NCBI RefSeq assembly: GCF_024345855.1
Contig: NZ_JAGQBX010000011.1
Coordinates: 1 to 60,980 of the forward strand
Length of the DNA stretch: 60,980 nucleotides
Source of the DNA: Synechococcus sp. GreenBA-s
Lineage (GTDB): Bacteria > Cyanobacteriota > Cyanobacteriia > PCC-6307 > Cyanobiaceae
Direction: 5' to 3'
Part shown: piece by piece, positions 9,379-19,014 of the stretch
Layout of the letters: each line of letters begins with the position of its first letter
How positions within the stretch are numbered: position 1 is the stretch's first letter
Program-made: the position numbers and the translations under genes
Notes under the pieces: model-generated
Database searches by the model: none
Seen by the model: only the letters and a program-made list of their open reading frames with translations
What the model was told of the DNA's origin: nothing

Positions 9379-10503
9379 TCAGGGGGTCTGGCGCAGGCCC
9401 GTGGCGGCCGAGTCCAGGGCCAGGTCGGCGATCGCCTGGCTGTGCACGGCCTCCGCCAGCCCGGGCACCATCGGCCGGCCCGCCCGCGCCGCCTCGGCCC
9501 ACCAGCCGAGGATCCGCTGCACCGGCGCCACCCGCCCATCCACCCAGGTGCGCGCAAAGGCCAGGCCGGCATCGGGCTCCACGGGTTGCAGCGGTTCCCC
9601 GGGACGCGCCTGCCAGAGCTGGAAGCCGTGCACGTAGTCGGCCTGGTTGGAGGAGCCGAGCACCAGGGTGCCCTCGCTGCCATACACCTCGATCCAGTAG
9701 CCGCGCCCGGCCCGGGTCACCGCCGCCAGGCTCACCTGGGCCGGTACGCGGGCGCCGCCGGCGCTCTCCAGCTCCAGCTGCAGCAGGGCGATGTCCTCGG
9801 AGTCCACCGCCGCCAGGCGGCCGCTGCCATCGGCCAGCGGCCGCTGGCCGATGGCCGTGCTGCAGCTGGCGCTGACGCTGCGGGCCGGACCCACCAGCCA
9901 GTGCAGCGTGTCGAAGGCATGGGTGCCGAGGGATCCCAGCACGCCGCCCCCCTCGCTGCGCTGGGAGTACCAGTTCCAGGGCCGTCGGGTGTCGGCGCGG
10001 CTGCCCATCAGCCAGTCGAGCTTCACCAGCCAGGGGGTGCCGATGGCCCCCGCCGCCAGCAGGGCCGCCAGCTGCTGGAACAGGGGCACGGCCCGGTATT
10101 CGAAGTCCACGGCCACGGTCACGCCGGCCTGGAGCGCCAGCCGCTGCAGCTCCTGCACCTGGCTGGTCGCCAGGGCCACGGGCTTCTCCAGCAGCAGGTG
10201 CTTGCCGGCGGCGATGGCGGCGCGGGCCAGCGCAAAGCGGGGACCCGGCGGCGTGGCGATCACCAGGGCCTCGATGCCGGGCTCGGCCAGCAGGGCGTCG
10301 AAGTCGCTGAAGCCGCTCAGGCCGGAGCTGGCGCAGGCCTGCTCCAGGCGCTCGCTGCGGGGATGCCAGAGGGCCACGGGCTCGGTGGCGGGGCAGTCGG
10401 CCAGGGCCGGCAGGTGCACCGCCGCGCCGAAGCCCAGCCCCGCCACCGCCACCCGCAGGGGGGCGGATGGGGAGACGGGGGCGTTGGGGGTGGTCGGGCT
10501 CAC
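9379..10503 (-). CDS. Gfo/Idh/MocA family NAD(P)-dependent oxidoreductase
   Basis: 374 residues. The N-terminal Rossmann motif is VAVAGLGFGAAVH near residue 18, the family's EKPVAL lysine motif is near residue 106, and the C-terminal alpha/beta domain contains GGGVLGSLGTHAFD. The family mostly acts on sugars and polyols, but the substrate cannot be told from sequence; bilin-like substrates are also known in relatives. The start is a GTG that overlaps the TGA of the upstream gene (GTGA), which implies translational coupling to it and to accD beyond. Confidence 0.85.
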   Translation of the reverse strand: MSPTTPNAPVSPSAPLRVAVAGLGFGAAVHLPALADCPATEPVALWHPRSERLEQACASSGLSGFSDFDALLAEPGIEALVIATPPGPRFALARAAIAAGKHLLLEKPVALATSQVQELQRLALQAGVTVAVDFEYRAVPLFQQLAALLAAGAIGTPWLVKLDWLMGSRADTRRPWNWYSQRSEGGGVLGSLGTHAFDTLHWLVGPARSVSASCSTAIGQRPLADGSGRLAAVDSEDIALLQLELESAGGARVPAQVSLAAVTRAGRGYWIEVYGSEGTLVLGSSNQADYVHGFQLWQARPGEPLQPVEPDAGLAFARTWVDGRVAPVQRILGWWAEAARAGRPMVPGLAEAVHSQAIADLALDSAATGLRQTP

Positions 10504-10979
10504 CGGGAGGCCAGCAGGGGCCCCCCAGCCTCACAGACGGCCGCCACCGTCTCTTCGATCAGGCCATCGCCGCCCACGGCCTGCCACTGGGAGCCCCACT
10601 GGGGCAGGCCGTTGATGGAGGTGTCGCGGAACAGCAGCTGGTCGCAGTCGATCTCCATCACGTAGAGATCGCTGGGCCGGGGGCGTGGGGATCCAGCCGC
10701 CGTCTCGCCCGCCGCAGGCTTGGCATCGCCAGGGGCTGTGCCGATGGCCCCTGCCGGGGTTGTGGCTTCGGGGCCGCTGGGCTCGGGGGCGGGCTGGAAG
10801 CGGCTCAGCACCGAGAGGTTCCCGGATTTCGTGAGCCGCAGGCTGCCGGCATCCCACCACTGACGTCCGTCGGCGGTGGTGGGCAGTTCCTGCCAGTCCA
10901 CCGGCCCGGCCCAGGCGAGCGCCGGGGCCGCCAGGCCGACGGCGAGGGCCAGCAGCAGCGCCAGGGACCGTCGGATCAC
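10500..10979 (-). CDS. Uncharacterised exported cyanobacterial protein
   Basis: 159 residues with a clear Sec-type signal peptide ([22 protein letters not shown], cleavage expected after AWA near residue 24). A Pro/Ala-rich central linker (about residues 70-105) is followed by a conserved-looking C-terminal part ([16 protein letters not shown], then VAAVCEAGG) with two cysteines. Function unknown; location in the periplasm or thylakoid lumen is inferred. The ATG overlaps the accD stop by four bases, and its own stop overlaps the next gene's start, so it sits in the middle of a coupled three-gene unit. Confidence 0.75.
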   Translation of the reverse strand: MIRRSLALLLALAVGLAAPALAWAGPVDWQELPTTADGRQWWDAGSLRLTKSGNLSVLSRFQPAPEPSGPEATTPAGAIGTAPGDAKPAAGETAAGSPRPRPSDLYVMEIDCDQLLFRDTSINGLPQWGSQWQAVGGDGLIEETVAAVCEAGGPLLASR

Positions 10980-11851
10980 GCGGCCACCGCCTGGCCGCAG
11001 CCGTGCAGGCGCAGCAGCGTGGCGAGGGTGGCGCGCAGGCGCGGCCGGGGCACGATCGTGTCCACGAAGCCGTGATCCTTCAGGTATTCGGCGGTCTGGA
11101 AGTCGTCGGGCAGCTTCTCGCGCAGGGTCTGCTCGATCACGCGCCGGCCGGCGAAGCCGATCAGGGCCTTCGGCTCCGCCAGGATCAGATCGCCCAGCAT
11201 GGCGAAGCTGGCGGTCACCCCGCCCGTGGTGGGGTGGGTGAGCAGGGGCAGGTAGAGCAGCTCGGCGGCGCGGTGGAGCTCCAGGGCGCCGGAGATCTTG
11301 GCCATCTGCATCAGGCTGAGCATCCCCTCCTGCATGCGGGCCCCGCCGGAGGCGCAGACGATCACCACGGGGTAGCGGCGGGCCGTGGCCTCCTCGATCA
11401 GGCGGGTGAGCTTCTCGCCCACCACCGAGCCCATGGAGCCACCCATGAAGCGGAAGTCCATTACCCCCAGGGCCAGGGGCATGCCCTCCAGCCGGCAGAG
11501 GCCGGTGATCACGCCATCCTTGAGGCCGGTGCTGCGCTGGGTGTCGCGGATGCGGTCGGCGTAGCTGCGGCGATCCTTGAAGGCCAGCGGATCGGTGGGG
11601 GCCAGATCCACGTCGAGGGGCTCGAAGCTGCCCTCGTCGGCGATCAGGCGGATGCGCTCCTCACTGAAGATGCGGTGGTGGTGGCCGCAGCCGGTGCAGA
11701 CGCTGGCGTTGGCCACCAGGTCCTTGCGGTACATCACCAGGCCGCACTCGGGGCACTTGCTCCAGAGGCCGTCGTCCTCGCTCACCTCCTGGGCATTGCG
11801 CACCGCCGGGGCGATCTTGCGGCGGTCGGCGAACCAGTCGAACAGCGACAT
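10976..11851 (-). CDS. accD: Acetyl-CoA carboxylase carboxyltransferase subunit beta
   Basis: The beta subunit of the carboxyltransferase half-reaction that makes malonyl-CoA for fatty acids; it partners AccA, which is not in this window. 291 residues. The N-terminal zinc finger has cysteines at residues 33, 36, 52 and 55 (CPECG and CTGCG). The crotonase-like core follows with [19 protein letters not shown] and [10 protein letters not shown]. First gene of a coupled unit with the exported protein and the oxidoreductase. A TAAATA element in the 71-base gap upstream may be its -10. Confidence 0.96.
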   Translation of the reverse strand: MSLFDWFADRRKIAPAVRNAQEVSEDDGLWSKCPECGLVMYRKDLVANASVCTGCGHHHRIFSEERIRLIADEGSFEPLDVDLAPTDPLAFKDRRSYADRIRDTQRSTGLKDGVITGLCRLEGMPLALGVMDFRFMGGSMGSVVGEKLTRLIEEATARRYPVVIVCASGGARMQEGMLSLMQMAKISGALELHRAAELLYLPLLTHPTTGGVTASFAMLGDLILAEPKALIGFAGRRVIEQTLREKLPDDFQTAEYLKDHGFVDTIVPRPRLRATLATLLRLHGCGQAVAA

Positions 11852-11922
11852 CGAGGCGGCGGCTCAGAAACGGGGCACGGGCGGCGGGCCCGGCGTCCCA
11901 GGGGTTGGCTCTATTTAAGGGT

Positions 11923-12798
11923 TCAGAGGGGGCCCCAACCGAACAACAGCGCCAGCTGCCGCAGCCACCAGCCGTTCCCCCCAAGCCACACCGCCACCCC
12001 ACCGGCGGCCAGGAAGGGGCCGAAGGGGAAGGGCTGGCCGCGCTTCAGGCGGCCACTGGCCAGGCCCAGCACCCCGAACAGGGCACCCGCGGCAATCGCC
12101 AGTACCACCGCCAGCCCCACCCCCGCCAGGCCCAGCCAGGCCCCCAGCAGGGCGGTGAGCTTGGCATCGCCGAGGCCCAGGGCCGGTTTGCCCATGGCCC
12201 GCTGGGCCAGGGCGCTCAGCCCCTCCAGGGTCAGCAGTCCCGCCGCCGCCGCCAGCAGGTGCTCGAGCAGCAGGGCGCGGCCGCTGGCCTCCCCCTGGCT
12301 GAAGCCGGCGATCGCCGTCACCAGCAGGCCCAGCAGCAGACCCCAGCGGCACAGGGATTCGGGCAGCCAGAGGTGGTCCAGGTCGATCAATGTGAGGGGC
12401 AGCAGCAAGCTCACCAGCAGCCAGCCGGCTCCGAGCAGCAGCCAGGCGGGCACGGCCGCCCCCAGGGCCGTCGTGCTGCCGGCCTGGACCGCCAGCAGCA
12501 CGGCCACCCACAGACCGGCGCTGAGCAGCTCCACCGCGGGGTAGCGCAGGGCGATCGGGCCCTGGCAGTGGCGGCAGCGGCCCCGCTGCAGCAGCCAGCT
12601 CAGCAGCGGCAGATTTTCGAACCAGCGCAGGGGCGTGCCGCAGTGGGGGCAGTGGCTGCCCGGGGTCACCACCGATTCCTCCCGGGGCAGGCGCCAGGCC
12701 ACCACGTTGAGGAAGCTGCCCACGCAGGCCCCCAGCACGGCGATGAGCAGGGGATCGGGGCCGGCCATGGCGGGAGCGAGCGGGTCGAGGGGGAGCAT
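11923..12798 (-). CDS. pilD: Prepilin peptidase (type IV leader peptidase)
   Basis: A membrane aspartyl protease that cleaves and N-methylates type IV prepilins, implying pili or a competence pseudopilus. It has the N-terminal CVGSFLNVVAWRLP signature and a four-cysteine cluster (CPHCG, then CRHC). The two catalytic aspartates are in the motifs LIDLDHLWLPE and GLGDAKL, and there are about eight hydrophobic helices. I start at the ATG at 12798 (291 residues). The frame stays open upstream to 12975, but that part overlaps the neighbouring gene and reads as Cys/Trp-rich non-coding sequence. A second ATG at 12768 is also possible. Confidence 0.9.
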   Translation of the reverse strand: MLPLDPLAPAMAGPDPLLIAVLGACVGSFLNVVAWRLPREESVVTPGSHCPHCGTPLRWFENLPLLSWLLQRGRCRHCQGPIALRYPAVELLSAGLWVAVLLAVQAGSTTALGAAVPAWLLLGAGWLLVSLLLPLTLIDLDHLWLPESLCRWGLLLGLLVTAIAGFSQGEASGRALLLEHLLAAAAGLLTLEGLSALAQRAMGKPALGLGDAKLTALLGAWLGLAGVGLAVVLAIAAGALFGVLGLASGRLKRGQPFPFGPFLAAGGVAVWLGGNGWWLRQLALLFGWGPL

Positions 12799-12820
12799 CG
12801 GCGGGAGGCGGAGCGGAGGG

Positions 12821-13231
12821 TCAGCCGCGCCAGCCGGGCCTGGAGCCGCGGGCCCGCTGGCCCCGGCCGCGCACCACCTCCAGGGGCACGTACTGCTCAT
12901 CGGGCAGCAGCACCGGCAGATCGAACACCACCCGGCCACCGGATCGGCCGGTGAGCACCACGCCGATCGGTTCAAGGCCGCTGGGACCCTGCTCGATGTA
13001 GAGGAAATAGACGCGGCGGGCCCGGGCGATCACCTCACCGCTGTTGATGCGATCCCAGCGCACATCCAGGTTGCGCGTCACTGGGTTGCGCTGGTCGGAA
13101 CTGCGGGGCTCGCTGCGGCGCGCGTCGGAGCGCAGGTCCGGGCGCTGCGGCTGACCGGAAGGTCCGGCGGCTCCCCTGATCTCAAAGGAGAGGGAACCGC
13201 CGGACGCAGGGGCGTCGGATTTTGGAGCCAC
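12821..13231 (-). CDS. Conserved hypothetical protein
   Basis: 136 residues starting from GTG at 13231. The first 50 residues are low complexity (Ser/Pro/Arg-rich). The later part reads as a folded domain (NLDVRWDRINSGEVI, VYFLYIEQGPSG, DLPVLLPDEQYVPLEVV) and ends in a basic Arg/Gly tail. No family recognised. An AGGCGG sequence lies just ahead of the GTG. It lies between prk and pilD on the same strand. Confidence 0.55.
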   Translation of the reverse strand: MAPKSDAPASGGSLSFEIRGAAGPSGQPQRPDLRSDARRSEPRSSDQRNPVTRNLDVRWDRINSGEVIARARRVYFLYIEQGPSGLEPIGVVLTGRSGGRVVFDLPVLLPDEQYVPLEVVRGRGQRARGSRPGWRG

Positions 13232-13246
13232 CGGGTCCGCCTGACC

Positions 13247-13286
13247 GCCCCAGACTAGAGGCTGGGGCTGATCGGGGACCGATCAG
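13247..13286 (-). terminator. Two tandem stem-loops downstream of prk
   Basis: Reading toward lower coordinates, CTGATCG/CGATCAG (13268-13286, 5-base loop) is followed immediately by GCCCCAG/CTGGGGC (13247-13268, 8-base loop). The two 7-bp hairpins share one base. They begin 10 bases after the prk stop and end 16 bases before the next gene. There is no T-run, so attenuation or 3'-end protection is as likely as termination. Confidence 0.5.
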
Positions 13287-13295
13287 AAGAAGGAA

Positions 13296-14198
13296 TCAGG
13301 CGAACGCCTTCTTCTCCTCGATCATGCGGTGGATGATCGGGGTGAGGATCAGCTCCATGGCGAAGCCCATCTTGCCGCCGTTCACCACGATCGAGGTGGG
13401 GCTGGACATGAAGGAGTCGTGGATCATGTCGAGCAGGTGGCGGAAGTCGATGCCCCACTTCTCACGGGCCCCCTTGCGGAAGTGGATGATCACGAACGAC
13501 TCATCCGGGGTGGGGATGTCGCGGATCATGAACGGGTTCGAGGTGTCCACGGTGGAGACACGCTGGAAGTTGATGTCCGTCTGGCTGAACTGCGGGCAGA
13601 TGTGGTTGATGTAATCCGGCATGCGGCGCAGGATCGTATCCACCGTGGCCTCGGCCGAGTAGCCGCGCTCCTTGTTGTCGCGGGCGATCTTCTGGATCCA
13701 CTCCAGGTTCACGACGGGCACCACACCCACCAGCAGGTCGGCCAGGCCGGCCACGTCGTAGCCGTCACCCTTCACGCCGCCGTGCAGGCCTTCGTAGAAG
13801 AGCAGATCGGTGCCGCTGGGGATGGCCTCCCAGGGGGTGAACTGGCCGGGCTCCAGGTTGGTGCCGAGGCGGGCGTTGTGCTCAGCGGCCTCCTCGACGG
13901 AGTGCAGGTAGTAGCGCTTCTGGCCACTGCCGGTCTCGCCGTAGGTCCTGAACAGCTCCTCGAGCTTGTCGAACAGGTTGGCCTCAGGGCCGAAGTGGGA
14001 GAAGTTCTCGCCATTGGCCAGGGCTGTTGCCATGGCCTCCTTCATGGGGCCGCGCTCGTAGCGGTGGTAGCTGTCGCCCTCCACCACCGCCGGAGTGATG
14101 CCTTCGCGCTTGAAGATGTGCTCGAAGGCGCGCTTGACCGTGCTGGTCCCTGCGCCGGAGGAGCCGGTGACAGACACAACCGGGTGACGCTTCGACAT
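13296..14198 (-). CDS. prk: Phosphoribulokinase, class I (proteobacterial) type
   Basis: Makes ribulose-1,5-bisphosphate from ribulose-5-phosphate for Rubisco. 300 residues from the ATG at 14198 (MSKRHPVVSVTGSSGAG). The P-loop is TGSSGAGTSTVK. PQFSQTDINFQRV, VDTSNPFMIRDIPTPDES and LILTPIIHRM match the roughly 290-residue class I enzymes of proteobacteria. The roughly 330-residue plant/cyanobacterial class II form (P-loop of the type GDSGCGKST) looks quite different. Only one cysteine is present (HICPQF), so the thioredoxin-switch cysteine pair is absent. The frame is open a further 46 codons upstream but without coding character. It lies downstream of leuB on the same strand. Confidence 0.93.
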   Translation of the reverse strand: MSKRHPVVSVTGSSGAGTSTVKRAFEHIFKREGITPAVVEGDSYHRYERGPMKEAMATALANGENFSHFGPEANLFDKLEELFRTYGETGSGQKRYYLHSVEEAAEHNARLGTNLEPGQFTPWEAIPSGTDLLFYEGLHGGVKGDGYDVAGLADLLVGVVPVVNLEWIQKIARDNKERGYSAEATVDTILRRMPDYINHICPQFSQTDINFQRVSTVDTSNPFMIRDIPTPDESFVIIHFRKGAREKWGIDFRHLLDMIHDSFMSSPTSIVVNGGKMGFAMELILTPIIHRMIEEKKAFA

Positions 14199-14290
14199 GC
14201 GCAGGAACCAGAAAACCGACCGTGAGTTTGGCAGGTCACCGGACCCGCCCTCCCTCGCTCCCTCGAGCGGACCCGCGCCCGCTTCGCCGA

Positions 14291-15373
14291 TCAGGCCTCC
14301 AGGGCCGCCAGCAGCTGCTCGCCCATGGCGCGGCAACCCAGCTGGCTGCAGCCCTCGGCCATCAGGTCGCCGGTGCGGAAGCCGGCCTCCAGGGTGCGCT
14401 CCACCGCCCGCTCCAGATCCGCGGCGGCCGCCTCCTGCTTCAGGCCCACCCGCAGCAGCATCGCCGCGCTGAGCACCATCGCCATCGGGTTGGCCTTGTC
14501 CTGGCGGGCGATGTCCGGGGCGGAGCCGTGGATCGGCTCGAACAGGCCCGGGCCGCTCTCCCCCAGGGACGCCGAGGGCAGCATGCCGATCGAGCCGCTG
14601 AGCATGGCGGCCTCGTCGCTGAGGATGTCGCCGAACAGGTTGCTGGTCAGCAGCACGTCGAACTGCCGGGGGGCCCGCACCAGCTGCATGGCGGCGTTGT
14701 CCACGTACATGTGGCTCAGCTCCACGGCCGGGAACTCGGCGTGGATCGCCTCGACCCGGTCGCGCCAGAGCTGGCTCACGTCCAGCACGTTGGCCTTGTC
14801 GACACTGCAGAGCCGGCCGCTGCGCTCGCCGGCCAGCTGGAAGCCCACCCGGGCGATCCGGTCGATCTCGAAGTCGGAGTAGGCCATGGTGTTGAAGGCC
14901 CGCACGTGGCCGTCGGCCTCGACGCGGCCCTTGGGGGTGCCGAAGTAGACGCCGCCGGTGAGCTCCCGCACCACCAGCAGGTCCACCCCCTCGATCACCT
15001 CGCGCCGCAGGGTGGAGGCCTCCACCAGGGCGGGGATGATCTTCACCGGCCTCAGGTTGGCGAACAGGCCCAGGCCGGCCCGCAGGGCCAGCAGGCCGCT
15101 CTCGGGCCGCTGCTGGCGGGGCAGGCTGTCGTACTGGGGCGAGCCGATGGCGGCCAGCAGCACCGCATCGGCGGCCCGGCAGGCCTCCAGGGTGCTGGCG
15201 GGCAGGGGCTCGCCGGTGGCGTCGATGGCGGCGCCGCCCATGGGCTGCTCGTCGTAGACGAGTGTGAAGCCGTGGCGGCGGCTCACCGCATCCAGCAGCT
15301 GGCGGGCCACCGCGGTGATCTCCGGGCCGATGCCGTCGCCGGGGAGCAGGGTGATCCGGTAGCTGGACGTCAT
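14291..15373 (-). CDS. leuB: 3-isopropylmalate dehydrogenase
   Basis: The NAD-dependent oxidative decarboxylase of leucine synthesis, cytosolic. 360 residues. Visible are the N-terminal [13 protein letters not shown], the substrate region [13 protein letters not shown], and the metal/NAD signature [17 protein letters not shown] followed by [15 protein letters not shown] start at 15373. It lies between lpxD and prk on the minus strand with roughly 90-base gaps on both sides. Confidence 0.97.
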   Translation of the reverse strand: MTSSYRITLLPGDGIGPEITAVARQLLDAVSRRHGFTLVYDEQPMGGAAIDATGEPLPASTLEACRAADAVLLAAIGSPQYDSLPRQQRPESGLLALRAGLGLFANLRPVKIIPALVEASTLRREVIEGVDLLVVRELTGGVYFGTPKGRVEADGHVRAFNTMAYSDFEIDRIARVGFQLAGERSGRLCSVDKANVLDVSQLWRDRVEAIHAEFPAVELSHMYVDNAAMQLVRAPRQFDVLLTSNLFGDILSDEAAMLSGSIGMLPSASLGESGPGLFEPIHGSAPDIARQDKANPMAMVLSAAMLLRVGLKQEAAAADLERAVERTLEAGFRTGDLMAEGCSQLGCRAMGEQLLAALEA

Positions 15374-15466
15374 AGGTCTGGAGGGGGCAGAAGCGCCGGG
15401 CGCGAGGTTCGGGGCCGGGCGCGAGGCTACGGCGCGGCCGGGCGGGGCTCCAGACCGGCGGACCCC

Positions 15467-16546
15467 TCAGCCCTCGCCGCGCGCCTCGGCCGCCTTTTCC
15501 AGCCGGCGCAGTCCCTTGGCGAGCTCCGGCAGCTTGTTGAAGGCGGCGGAGCAGCGCAGCCAGAGCCGGTTGGGGATGGCCGGATAGCCGCTCACCACCT
15601 CGCCGGCCGCCACCTCGCCGTGGATCCCCGACTTGGAGGAGGCGATGGCCCGGTCGCCGATGGTGGCCCGGTTGGCCACGCCCACCTGGCCCGCCAGGAT
15701 CACGCCGTTGCCCAGGCGGGCGCCGCCGGCGATGCCCACCTGGGCCGCCAGGGCGCAGCCGCGGCCGGTGCTGACGCCGTGGCCCACGTGCACCAGGTTG
15801 TCGATCTTGGTGCCGGCGCCGATGCGGGTCTCGCCCACCGAGGGGCGATCAATGGTGCTGCCACAGCCCACTTCCACGCCGTCTTCGAGCACCACCAGGC
15901 CGGTCTGGGGCATCTTGCGCCAGCCGCTGGCGGTGGGCACGAAGCCGAAGCCCTCGCTGCCGACCACGGCGTTGGAGTGCACCACGCAGCCGCGGCCGAG
16001 GCGGCTGCCGGGGTGGAGCACGGCGCCGGCGTGCAGCTCACAGCCCTCGCCCAGCTCCACGTCGTCGTAGATCACCACGCCGGGGTGAAGGGTGCAGCCG
16101 TCGCCGATCCGCACCTGGCCGCCGATCACCGCCCGGGCGCCCACGTGCACCCCTTCGCCGAGCCGGGCCTCGGGATCGACCACGGCGCTGGGGTGGATGC
16201 CGGCGGGCCTGGGCCGGCGCGGGTAGAGGGCCTCGAGAGCCTCGGCAAAGCCCAGGCGCGGATCGGCCAGGGCGATCCAGGCCAGGCCCCGCTCGGTGGC
16301 CTGCTGCTGCAGCGCGGCCGCCTCCTCGCCCCTGGCCGGGATCAGCACGGCACTGGCGCCGCTGGCGGCCAGGGCCGCCGCCAGGGCGTGGCCGGCCTCC
16401 AGGAAGCTCAGCTGGCCGGGGCCGGCCTGGTCGAGGGCGGCGGCGCTGCCGAGCTCGGGATCCTCAGCCAGGTGGCGGGCCGGTCCGACGCCCTCGCCAC
16501 TGGCCCTCACCTCACCCAGGTGGCTGAGCAGCTCGCTGAAGCGCAT
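15467..16546 (-). CDS. lpxD: UDP-3-O-acylglucosamine N-acyltransferase
   Basis: Transfers the N-linked acyl chain in lipid A synthesis at the inner membrane face. The N-terminal uridine-binding domain ([13 protein letters not shown] onward) is followed by a left-handed beta-helix of hexapeptide repeats ([23 protein letters not shown] and so on). The catalytic histidine lies in [12 protein letters not shown] use the ATG at 16546 (359 residues); the frame also has a TTG five codons upstream. Slightly longer than enterobacterial LpxD. Confidence 0.93.
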   Translation of the reverse strand: MRFSELLSHLGEVRASGEGVGPARHLAEDPELGSAAALDQAGPGQLSFLEAGHALAAALAASGASAVLIPARGEEAAALQQQATERGLAWIALADPRLGFAEALEALYPRRPRPAGIHPSAVVDPEARLGEGVHVGARAVIGGQVRIGDGCTLHPGVVIYDDVELGEGCELHAGAVLHPGSRLGRGCVVHSNAVVGSEGFGFVPTASGWRKMPQTGLVVLEDGVEVGCGSTIDRPSVGETRIGAGTKIDNLVHVGHGVSTGRGCALAAQVGIAGGARLGNGVILAGQVGVANRATIGDRAIASSKSGIHGEVAAGEVVSGYPAIPNRLWLRCSAAFNKLPELAKGLRRLEKAAEARGEG

Positions 16547-16617
16547 TCCCGGATCGCCCAATCGGCCGGATCGTAGGCGCGCCGCCCGGAGCCGGCGGCC
16601 GCCGGGCGGTGCGGGGA

Positions 16618-17751
16618 TCAGCCGGCGCCCGGGGCCTCTGCCGCGCTGGCCAGGGTGAGCACCAGGTGGTCGCGGTGGACCACGGCGCCACCGACGGGCC
16701 CGTAGCTCTGGCGCACCTCGGCGCTGCTGAGGCCCATCACCGCCCGCAGCTCCTCGCTGCTGAGGGCGCAGAGGCCCCGGCCCAGCTCGCGGCCATCGAG
16801 GCTGAGCAGGCGCACGGCATCGCGGCGGTTGAAGCTGCCCTCCACCTGGCGCACGCCCACCGCCAGCAGCGAGGCGCCGCGCTCCACCAGGGCCCGCTCG
16901 GCGCCGGCATCCAGCCGCAGGCTGCCCTTGGGCAGCAGGGCGTGGGCCAGCCAGCCCTTGCGGCCCTCCAGGGGGCTGGGGGAGGGCCGGAACAGGGTGC
17001 CCGGACTGCCGCCCGCCAGCAGCGCCTCCAGCACCGCCGGATCGCGGCCATCGGCCAGGCGCACCTGGATGCCGCTGGCGGTGGCGATGCGGGCCGCCGC
17101 CAGCTTGGTGGTCATGCCGCCGGTGCCCCAGCGGCCGCCCCCCTTGGCCACCCCCGCCAGGGCCTCCAGCTCCGCCAGGCTGCCCACCTCGCGGATCGGG
17201 CGGGCCTCGGCGTCGCTGCGGGGGTCGCCCGAGTAGAGGCTGTCGATGTCGGTGAGCAGCACCAGTTCATCGGCGCCGATCGCCACGGCCACCAGGGCCG
17301 AGAGGGTGTCGTTGTCGCCGAAGCGCAGCTCGTCGGTGGCGAGGGTGTCGTTCTCGTTGATCACCGGCGTCACGCCCCAGGCCAGCAGCTGCTGCAGGGT
17401 GCGGCAGGCGTTCTGGTAGCGGCGACGCGAGGCCAGATCGCCGCGGGTGAGCAGCACCTGGGCCACGCAGCGGCCGTGGCTGGCGAAGGCCTGGTCGTAG
17501 AGGGCCATGAGCCGGCCCTGGCCCACGGCGGCGGCCGCCTGCAGCGCCTCCAGCTCGCTGGGCCGCTGGCCGTGGCCGAGGGCGCGGCAGCCCAGGCCCA
17601 CGGCGCCGCTGGTCACCAGCGCCACGGGCTCGCCACGCTGCCACAGGCCGCTGAGGCTGGCGGCCAGGTCGGCGATCACCGCCTCGGTGCCGCGGCCCTC
17701 GCTGCCGCGCAGCAGGCTGGTGCCCACCTTGATCACTCGGCGCATCGGCAT
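16618..17751 (-). CDS. proB: Glutamate 5-kinase with C-terminal PUA domain
   Basis: The first enzyme of proline synthesis. 377 residues. The amino-acid-kinase fold has VIKVGTSLL at the N-terminus, [32 protein letters not shown] and the ATP region [14 protein letters not shown]. The last 80 or so residues form a PUA domain, as in E. coli ProB. Two ATGs two codons apart (17751 and 17745) could start it. It follows yqeG on the same strand, 69 bases away. Confidence 0.96.
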   Translation of the reverse strand: MPMRRVIKVGTSLLRGSEGRGTEAVIADLAASLSGLWQRGEPVALVTSGAVGLGCRALGHGQRPSELEALQAAAAVGQGRLMALYDQAFASHGRCVAQVLLTRGDLASRRRYQNACRTLQQLLAWGVTPVINENDTLATDELRFGDNDTLSALVAVAIGADELVLLTDIDSLYSGDPRSDAEARPIREVGSLAELEALAGVAKGGGRWGTGGMTTKLAAARIATASGIQVRLADGRDPAVLEALLAGGSPGTLFRPSPSPLEGRKGWLAHALLPKGSLRLDAGAERALVERGASLLAVGVRQVEGSFNRRDAVRLLSLDGRELGRGLCALSSEELRAVMGLSSAEVRQSYGPVGGAVVHRDHLVLTLASAAEAPGAG

Positions 17752-17820
17752 GGGGATCCGTTCGGTTGGGTTCGCTTCAGCTCAGTCGGTTCAGGTCGAT
17801 TGGGTTGCGCTGGGCGCTGA

Positions 17821-18360
17821 TCAGTGCAGATCGGCGCCGGCGAGCCGGGCCAGGCGCACCTCCAGCCGCTGCCAGCGGTCGTGGGGGCAGGGCTGGCCCT
17901 GGGGGTTCACCGGCCGCACCAGCACCGTGTAGAGCCCCAGGCGGTTGCCCCCGAGCACATCGGTGAACACCCGATCACCCACGATCGCCACCTGCGCCGG
18001 CGGGATCGCCAGCTCGGCCATCACCCGCCGCAGGGCGCCGCGGCGGGGCTTGGCGGCGCTGGTGGTGTAGTCCACCCCCAGCTGGCGGGCCACCGAGCCG
18101 ATGCGCTGGCGCGAGGGGTTGTTGCTGAACAGGTGCAGATGCAGCTGCTCGGCCTGGGCCCGCTGCAGCCAGTCCGCCACGGCGGCGGGCATCTGGTTGC
18201 CGCGCCGGGGCAGCAGGGTGCGGTCCACATCCAGCACCAGGGCGCGGATGCCCCGCTCCAGGAAGTGCTGCAGCGGCAGTTCGGCCACGGTGGCCTCGGG
18301 CTGCCAGTCGGGCTGAAGCAGCCGCTGCAGCTGGCTGGGGAGGGGGCGCGCGTCGCTCAA
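17821..18360 (-). CDS. YqeG-family HAD phosphatase
   Basis: 179 residues, HAD superfamily subclass IIIA, the family called YqeG in Bacillus. The catalytic DxD is in ALVLDVDRTLLP near residue 40. The lysine region is SAAKPRR, and the terminal acidic motif is IVGDRVFTDVLGGN. Plant and algal relatives include the mitochondrial phosphatidylglycerophosphate phosphatase PGPP1, so a lipid-phosphatase role is possible. It would suit the pgsA gene found elsewhere in the window, but that link is inference. The start is a TTG at 18360. Confidence 0.85.
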   Translation of the reverse strand: MSDARPLPSQLQRLLQPDWQPEATVAELPLQHFLERGIRALVLDVDRTLLPRRGNQMPAAVADWLQRAQAEQLHLHLFSNNPSRQRIGSVARQLGVDYTTSAAKPRRGALRRVMAELAIPPAQVAIVGDRVFTDVLGGNRLGLYTVLVRPVNPQGQPCPHDRWQRLEVRLARLAGADLH

Positions 18361-18422
18361 GGGCTCGGGGTTGGCTGGGGGTCCGCTCGGTCGTGCGTTC
18401 AGTCGCTCGGGCAGGGGCCGGC

Positions 18423-18995
18423 TCAGTCGTCCGCCGGCTCGCGGTCGTCGAGCTCGGCCTCGATGCGGGGCTGGATCCGCTCGAACTCCTCGCCTTCCAC
18501 CAGCACCCCCTCGCCGCCCTCCAGGCGGGCCACCACGAAGAAGGGATCGAGGGGGATATAGAGCCCGTATTCCTGGTCCTCGGCCCGGAACTGAATCAGC
18601 ATCTCGTAGAGGTCGCTGTCGTCGTCGTCCTCATCGCCCTCGAGGTCCTCCGGGTCCACCTCGTCGGGGTCGGGCTCCTCCAGTTCGCCGCTCACCGTGA
18701 GGGTCACGGCGGAGCGCACCAGGGTCAGGTCGTGCTCCTGCAGCACCACATCGGCCACCGAGAGGATCGCCTCCGCCCCGGCCAGCTCCTCGATCACCTC
18801 GTCCTCCTCGTCGTCGTCCTCGGCGATGCGCACCAGGCACACCGGGGTGTCCACCGGGGTGAGCAGGGCGTAGTCGTGGCCGTCGAGGGGGATCAGCTGC
18901 TCCAGGAAGCAGAGCAGCTGACGGCCCTGGCCGTCGCGGACGAGCACCGTGGGCACATCGCCGGAGCCGGAGGTGGAGGGGCCGTCGGAGCTCAT
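18423..18995 (-). CDS. DUF3727/DUF1292-type acidic protein
   Basis: 190 residues from the ATG at 18995, very acidic, with Asp/Glu runs in the centre (IAEDDDEEDEV; GDEDDDD). Two similar folded segments (VRDGQGRQLLCFLEQLIPLDG...YALLTPVDTP and FRAEDQEYGLYIPLDPFFVVARLEG) match the cyanobacterial DUF3727 pattern, which contains a DUF1292-like unit. Function unknown. It lies between ruvX, whose stop is 19 bases away, and yqeG, an arrangement I believe is common in cyanobacteria. Confidence 0.82.
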   Translation of the reverse strand: MSSDGPSTSGSGDVPTVLVRDGQGRQLLCFLEQLIPLDGHDYALLTPVDTPVCLVRIAEDDDEEDEVIEELAGAEAILSVADVVLQEHDLTLVRSAVTLTVSGELEEPDPDEVDPEDLEGDEDDDDSDLYEMLIQFRAEDQEYGLYIPLDPFFVVARLEGGEGVLVEGEEFERIQPRIEAELDDREPADD

Positions 18996-19014
18996 GGGGG
19001 AGAGGCAGATGCCC

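Noticed and set aside
14199-14336. Longer N-terminus for phosphoribulokinase
   Set aside because: The open frame upstream of the ATG at 14198 is low complexity and would overlap the leuB stop; class I enzymes begin where the chosen ATG does.
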